NCBI GenBank assembly: GCA_023663385.1
Contig: JAMPHO010000001.1
Location: 381,220 to 445,219, forward strand
Source: Alistipes timonensis
GTDB lineage: Bacteria > Bacteroidota > Bacteroidia > Bacteroidales > Muribaculaceae
Length of the DNA stretch: 64,000 nucleotides
Reading direction: 5' to 3'
Position numbers and translations under genes: made by a program
The notes under the pieces: model-generated
What the model saw: only the letters and a program-made list of their open reading frames with translations
What the model was told of the DNA's origin: nothing
The model's database searches: none
Part shown: positions 60,045 through 64,000 of the stretch, one piece after another
How positions within the stretch are numbered: position 1 is the first letter of the stretch
How the letters are laid out: each line of letters begins with the position of its first letter

Positions 60045-63000
60045 ATGAATACCAATCTTAAATCACATTCAGCCAGAAAAACAATCGTCGCACTCTTGCT
60101 GGCGATGGTGGTGGCGCTCGGCGGTTTCGCCGCCCCGGCGCAGCACACCATCAGCGGCATAGTTGTCGACCTCGACAACGGAGAGCCGGTAATCGGCGCC
60201 ACCATAGCCGTCGGGGGCAAAGGGGCCAGCATGATTACCGACATCAACGGCGAGTTCACTTTCAGCAACCCCAAGCCGGAGGTTTCCATAGAAATCCGCT
60301 CGATCGGCTACGAGACCCAAACCGCCAAGGTTTCGGCCTCGAAGCGCAACAGCATCCGTATGCGCCCCTCGACCGCGCTCCTCGACGAGGTAGTTGTCGT
60401 TGGCTACGGCACCACCACCCGCAAGGACGTTACCGGCGCCGTGTCGAAGGTCAACGTAAAGGATATGCAGAAGGCCCCCGTCTCCAACTTCGAGGAGGCT
60501 CTCGCCGGCCGCGTGGCCGGCGTGCAGGCCACCAGTAGCGACGGCCAGCCCGGCAGCGACCTCAACATCGTGATCCGCGGCAACAACTCCGTGACCCAAA
60601 GCAACGCGCCCCTCTATGTGATCGACGGCTTCCCTCTGGAGACATCGCTCGGCAACGTGCTCAACCCCGAGGAAATCGAGTCGATGGAGATTCTTAAGGA
60701 TGCGTCGGCAACCGCCATCTATGGCGCCCGCGGCGCCAACGGCGTAATCCTCATCACAACGAAGAAGGGGAAGGTGGGGCGCCCCGTGGTCAGCTATAAC
60801 CTCAATATGGGTGTTCAGCGCGCCATAAAGCAGCAAGAGATGCTCGACCCCTATGAGTTCGTGCGCTACCAGCTCGACGTGAATCCGACACTTTACACCT
60901 CGATGTATCTCGGCTCGGAGAAGACCCTCGACGACTACCGCTCCGAGAAGGGTATAAACTGGCAGGACCAGGTGCTCCGCAACGCTTTCGTCATGAACCA
61001 CAACCTTGCGGTGCGCGGCGGCACTGAGAACACCCGCTACTCGATTTCCGGGAGCGTGGCCCATCAGGATGGTGTGATCACCAACAGCGGCTTCCGCAAA
61101 TACCAGGGCCGCCTCAACTTGGAGCAGAACCTCAGCCGCAAGGTGAAGGTCGGCCTGAACCTCAACTATACCTACACCAAGAAGTTCGGCACCGTGGCCG
61201 CCGAGCAGAACAGCTCGCCGACAGCCTCGATAATGTACACAATGTGGGGCTACCGCCCAGTGGGCTCCCTCTGGCAGGAGAATCTGCTCGACGACCTCTA
61301 CGACGATTCGCTCGACTCCTCCCGCGACTACCGCATCAACCCCGTTATGGCGGCTGAGAACGAGCATAACCCGATGTACACCTCCACGTTTATTTCCAAC
61401 GCGTTCTTCCAGTGGAAGATTCTCGACAACCTGGTGCTCCGCATCACCGGCGGCTACAACAAAATCAACCAGCGCCGCGAAATCTTCAATAACTCGAAGT
61501 CGCGCCTGGGCCACCCCCGCACCAACGAGAAGGTTAACGGCTCGATAACCCACTACGAGCGCACCAACTTCCTCAACGAGAACACCCTCACCTACATCTT
61601 CAAGTTAAAGAAGGGACACAACCTCAAACTCCTTGGCGGTTTTACTCTCCAGGACAACCGCTACGCTTCCGACGGATTCACCGCCATAAACGTGCCTAAC
61701 GAGGAGCTCGGCATCGCCGGACTCGACGAGGGCACCGTCACCAAGTCGCCCGTGACCCGCACCGGCAACTCCCTGATGTCGTTCCTGGCCCGCGCCGACT
61801 ATAACTACAAGTCGCGCTATATGCTGACGGTTTCCTACCGCGCCGACGGCAGCTCGAAGTTCCCCAAGGGTAACCGCTGGGCCTCCTTCCCCTCGGCCGC
61901 CGTTGCCTGGGGCTTCGGCAAGGAACCGTTCATGAAAAACCTCACCTGGTGGAACTCCGGCAAACTCCGCTTCGGAGTCGGCTCGACGGGTAATAACCGC
62001 GTGAGCGACTACGCTTCGCTGACCTCGCTCGTGATCTCCCCGACTTCGGGCTACTCGGTAAGCAACGCGCCCCTCAAAGGGGTGGTGCCCTCCTCGCTGG
62101 GTAATCCCGACCTCAAATGGGAAACCACCGTGCAGTACAACGTCGGCCTCGACCTCGGCTTCCTCAACGACCGTATCAACTTCACCGCCGACTGGTACTA
62201 CAAGCGCACCAACGACCTTCTGCTCAACGCGACCCTCGCCCCCTCGATGGGCTTCCTGAGCGCCTACCGCAATATCGGCAGCGTCTCCAACAGCGGTCTG
62301 GAGCTCACGCTCAACACCGTGAACATCAAGACCCGCGACTTCCAGTGGGATTCGAGCCTCAACATCTCCTTCAACCGCAACAAGGTGATTTCGCTCAACG
62401 AGGACGAGCCTTCGCTCGCCACCCGCGTCAACTGGGGCAACTTCAACAACGCCTACCCCTATATCGCCATCCCGGGCCAGCCGATCGCCATGTTCTACGG
62501 CTACCTCTTCGACGGCATCTACCAGTATTCCGACTTCGACAAGGTCGGCGACAACTATGTGCTGAAGGCCGGAGTACCCAACAATGGCAACGACCGCGCC
62601 AATATCCAGCCGGGCGACATACGTTACCGCGACATCAACGGCGACGGGCAGGTCGACAGCTATGACCTCACCATGATCGGCAACCCCAACCCGAAGTTCA
62701 TCGGCGGTTTCACCAACAATTTCCGCTATCGCGACTTCGACCTCTCGGTGTTCCTCCAGTTCTCCTACGGGGGCCAGATTCAGAACGCCAACCGCATCGA
62801 GTTCGAGGGGGGCGACCCGACCACCCGCACATCGCTCAATATGTTCGCCTCCGTGAAGGACCGTTGGACTCCCGAGAACCCCTCCAACACCCTCTTCCGC
62901 GTAGGGGGCCAGGGCCCGACGGCTTACTCCGACCGCACTATCGAGGATGGGTCCTACCTCCGCCTCAAAACCGTGACCCTGGGCTACACCCTCCCCGCGG

Positions 63001-63191
63001 CGCTCACCAAGCGGGTCGGCATCAACTCGCTCCGCTTCTACGCCTCGGCCCAGAACCTCCTTACCTGGACCAAGTATTCGGGTCTCGATCCCGAGGTTTC
63101 GACCTACGACACGGCGCTCACCCCCGCCTTCGACTGGTCGCCCTATCCCCGCTCCCGCACAATGACCCTCGGCCTGGAGCTCACCTTCTAA
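60045..63191 (+). CDS. SusC/RagA-family TonB-dependent outer-membrane transporter
   Basis: A 1048-residue TonB-linked transporter. Signal peptide at about 1-27; a carboxypeptidase-D-like beta domain (about 30-110, HTISGIVVDLDNGEPVIGA); the SusC plug (VVVVGYGTTTRKDVTGAVSKV, then IVIRGNNSVTQSNAPLYVIDGFPLE); then a 22-strand barrel ending with TMTLGLELTF. It imports oligosaccharides through the outer membrane with its SusD partner, which follows after 21 bp. Confidence 0.96.
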   Translation: MNTNLKSHSARKTIVALLLAMVVALGGFAAPAQHTISGIVVDLDNGEPVIGATIAVGGKGASMITDINGEFTFSNPKPEVSIEIRSIGYETQTAKVSASKRNSIRMRPSTALLDEVVVVGYGTTTRKDVTGAVSKVNVKDMQKAPVSNFEEALAGRVAGVQATSSDGQPGSDLNIVIRGNNSVTQSNAPLYVIDGFPLETSLGNVLNPEEIESMEILKDASATAIYGARGANGVILITTKKGKVGRPVVSYNLNMGVQRAIKQQEMLDPYEFVRYQLDVNPTLYTSMYLGSEKTLDDYRSEKGINWQDQVLRNAFVMNHNLAVRGGTENTRYSISGSVAHQDGVITNSGFRKYQGRLNLEQNLSRKVKVGLNLNYTYTKKFGTVAAEQNSSPTASIMYTMWGYRPVGSLWQENLLDDLYDDSLDSSRDYRINPVMAAENEHNPMYTSTFISNAFFQWKILDNLVLRITGGYNKINQRREIFNNSKSRLGHPRTNEKVNGSITHYERTNFLNENTLTYIFKLKKGHNLKLLGGFTLQDNRYASDGFTAINVPNEELGIAGLDEGTVTKSPVTRTGNSLMSFLARADYNYKSRYMLTVSYRADGSSKFPKGNRWASFPSAAVAWGFGKEPFMKNLTWWNSGKLRFGVGSTGNNRVSDYASLTSLVISPTSGYSVSNAPLKGVVPSSLGNPDLKWETTVQYNVGLDLGFLNDRINFTADWYYKRTNDLLLNATLAPSMGFLSAYRNIGSVSNSGLELTLNTVNIKTRDFQWDSSLNISFNRNKVISLNEDEPSLATRVNWGNFNNAYPYIAIPGQPIAMFYGYLFDGIYQYSDFDKVGDNYVLKAGVPNNGNDRANIQPGDIRYRDINGDGQVDSYDLTMIGNPNPKFIGGFTNNFRYRDFDLSVFLQFSYGGQIQNANRIEFEGGDPTTRTSLNMFASVKDRWTPENPSNTLFRVGGQGPTAYSDRTIEDGSYLRLKTVTLGYTLPAALTKRVGINSLRFYASAQNLLTWTKYSGLDPEVSTYDTALTPAFDWSPYPRSRTMTLGLELTF

Positions 63192-63212
63192 CCCTTTAAA
63201 TCTGAATATAAG

Positions 63213-64000
63213 ATGAATAGATATATATCGGCCATCGCTTTGGGGACCGCGCTCCTTTTCTCTTCCTGCGATGATTTCTTGCAGAAGGAGCCCGATTTCC
63301 TCAGCCCCGACAATTACTACAATACCCCCGAGCAGGTGGAATCGGCACTCAACGGCGTGTACAACCGCCTGATTGATCCGAACGGCCGCATGTATTCCAA
63401 GGCACTCTTCTCCTACTTCGCCATAAGCGACGAGGCGTTCTACAAAAATATCTCCATCAACAACATCCGCGTGATGCAGTTCGATGCCGGCAGCCTCGAC
63501 ATAGGCCGCTTCTGGGAAGTGCTCTACGAGGGTGTGAGCCGCGCCAACTACCTCATAGCCCGCACCGACGAGTCGGCGCTCGACACCCCTGCCGAGAAGG
63601 CGATGATGGGTGAGGCCCGATTCCTCCGCGGCTATTACTACTTCCTTCTGACCTCCTACTTCGGTGAGGTGCCTCTGAAGCTTACCCCGACCCTCTCGCC
63701 GAACGAGAAGCCCGTAGGCAAGGCCCCGCTCCGCGACATCTACGCGCAGATTGAGAAGGATATGCTCGCCGCCGAGGAGCTCTGCCTCGACATCGACGCC
63801 CTCGGCACCAACGAGCGCGTGTCGGTGACCGCTGTGCAGGCTGTGCTCGCCCGCGTATACCTGAAGATGGCGGGTTACCCCCTCAACGACCAGAGCCGTT
63901 ACGCCGACGCTCTTACCTATGCCGAAAAAGTGGTAAGTTCCAATAAGCACGCGCTCAACCGCGACTATCAGCAGATTTTCATAAACCACAGCCAGGACAT
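63213..64000 (+). CDS. SusD/RagB-family lipoprotein, partial
   Basis: The first 262 codons of a SusD homologue, cut by the window end. Signal peptide with lipobox FSSC (Cys about residue 19), followed by DDFLQKEP, an acidic export tag and the common SusD start. NYYNTPEQVESALNGVYNRL and GEARFLRGYYYFLLTSYFGEVPL are typical SusD segments with TPR-like helices. It binds glycans at the cell surface and caps the SusC barrel. The ATG at 63213 is 21 bp after the SusC stop. Confidence 0.93.
   Translation, partial: MNRYISAIALGTALLFSSCDDFLQKEPDFLSPDNYYNTPEQVESALNGVYNRLIDPNGRMYSKALFSYFAISDEAFYKNISINNIRVMQFDAGSLDIGRFWEVLYEGVSRANYLIARTDESALDTPAEKAMMGEARFLRGYYYFLLTSYFGEVPLKLTPTLSPNEKPVGKAPLRDIYAQIEKDMLAAEELCLDIDALGTNERVSVTAVQAVLARVYLKMAGYPLNDQSRYADALTYAEKVVSSNKHALNRDYQQIFINHSQD

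Noticed and set aside
60069..63989. Long minus-strand open frames (494 and 794 codons) opposite SusC and SusD
   Set aside because: They lie fully antisense to clear SusC/SusD genes and have the low-complexity His/Val/Gly-rich composition of GC-rich shadows.

Overview
The window looks like a chromosomal segment of a GC-rich member of the Bacteroidales. Muribaculaceae is my best guess; that rank is inference. The evidence is a SusC/SusD pair, an RprX/RprY-type two-component system, a fused fucokinase/GDP-fucose pyrophosphorylase (Fkp), DUF4270 and DUF5723 proteins, no good Shine-Dalgarno sequences, and promoters with the Bacteroidetes -7 box TAnnTTTG, often in the GC-tolerant form TAACTTCG. Most of the window is GC-rich, so many long antisense open frames are artefacts.

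Layout. 1-2629: an AT-richer accessory operon encoding an AbiEi-like antitoxin, an AbiEii-like nucleotidyltransferase and a PP2C phosphatase, behind a promoter with twin palindromes. 2868-12684: envelope and housekeeping genes (starch-synthase-like protein, DUF4270 lipoprotein, fabD, a small Ala/Glu-rich lipoprotein, DUF1015, Fe-superoxide dismutase, FadL-type porin, low-complexity secreted protein) with a repeat cluster at 5119-5632. 12902-22087: HdeD-like protein, an AT-richer YhcG/DUF1016 nuclease, a divergent pair (metallo-hydrolase plus RsmI-like methylase against lpxB) with both -7 boxes 4 nt from the start codons, a secreted GH13 amylase, and rprXY. 22508-29426: two envelope proteins, then a chrA-chrA-folC-trmH operon. 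29711-31675: six tRNA genes (2 Gly, 1 Leu, 3 Val). 31975-42143: coiled-coil protein, DPP IV-type peptidase, membrane protein, miaA, secreted protein, fkp. 42177-43666: an AAA/DUF4143 ATPase behind four 33-bp-spaced boxes. 43801-45458: cupin, HxlR regulator, small beta-barrel protein.

45737-64000 is a glycan-utilisation region: serine-type sulfatase and Tat-exported DUF3604 protein; a secreted protein with a C-terminal sorting-like tail; an unassigned 1149-residue secreted protein; a LacI-family regulator; then a sodium/solute symporter, FAD-dependent oxidoreductase, SusC and a SusD cut by the window end. Near-palindromic LacI-type sites (GGAAACGTTCCC) stand before two of these transcription units at the same distances from the -7 box. 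That suggests one regulator drives both, probably as an activator. With a symporter and a cytoplasmic flavoprotein beside SusCD, the locus may import and oxidise a released sugar or uronic acid. The substrate cannot be read from the sequence.

The most unusual points are the antitoxin/nucleotidyltransferase/PP2C operon, the conserved operator geometry in the glycan locus, the oxidoreductase-containing SusCD operon with its unassigned large enzyme, the iterated boxes before the DUF4143 ATPase, and an AT-rich nested inverted-repeat element at 50823-51001.
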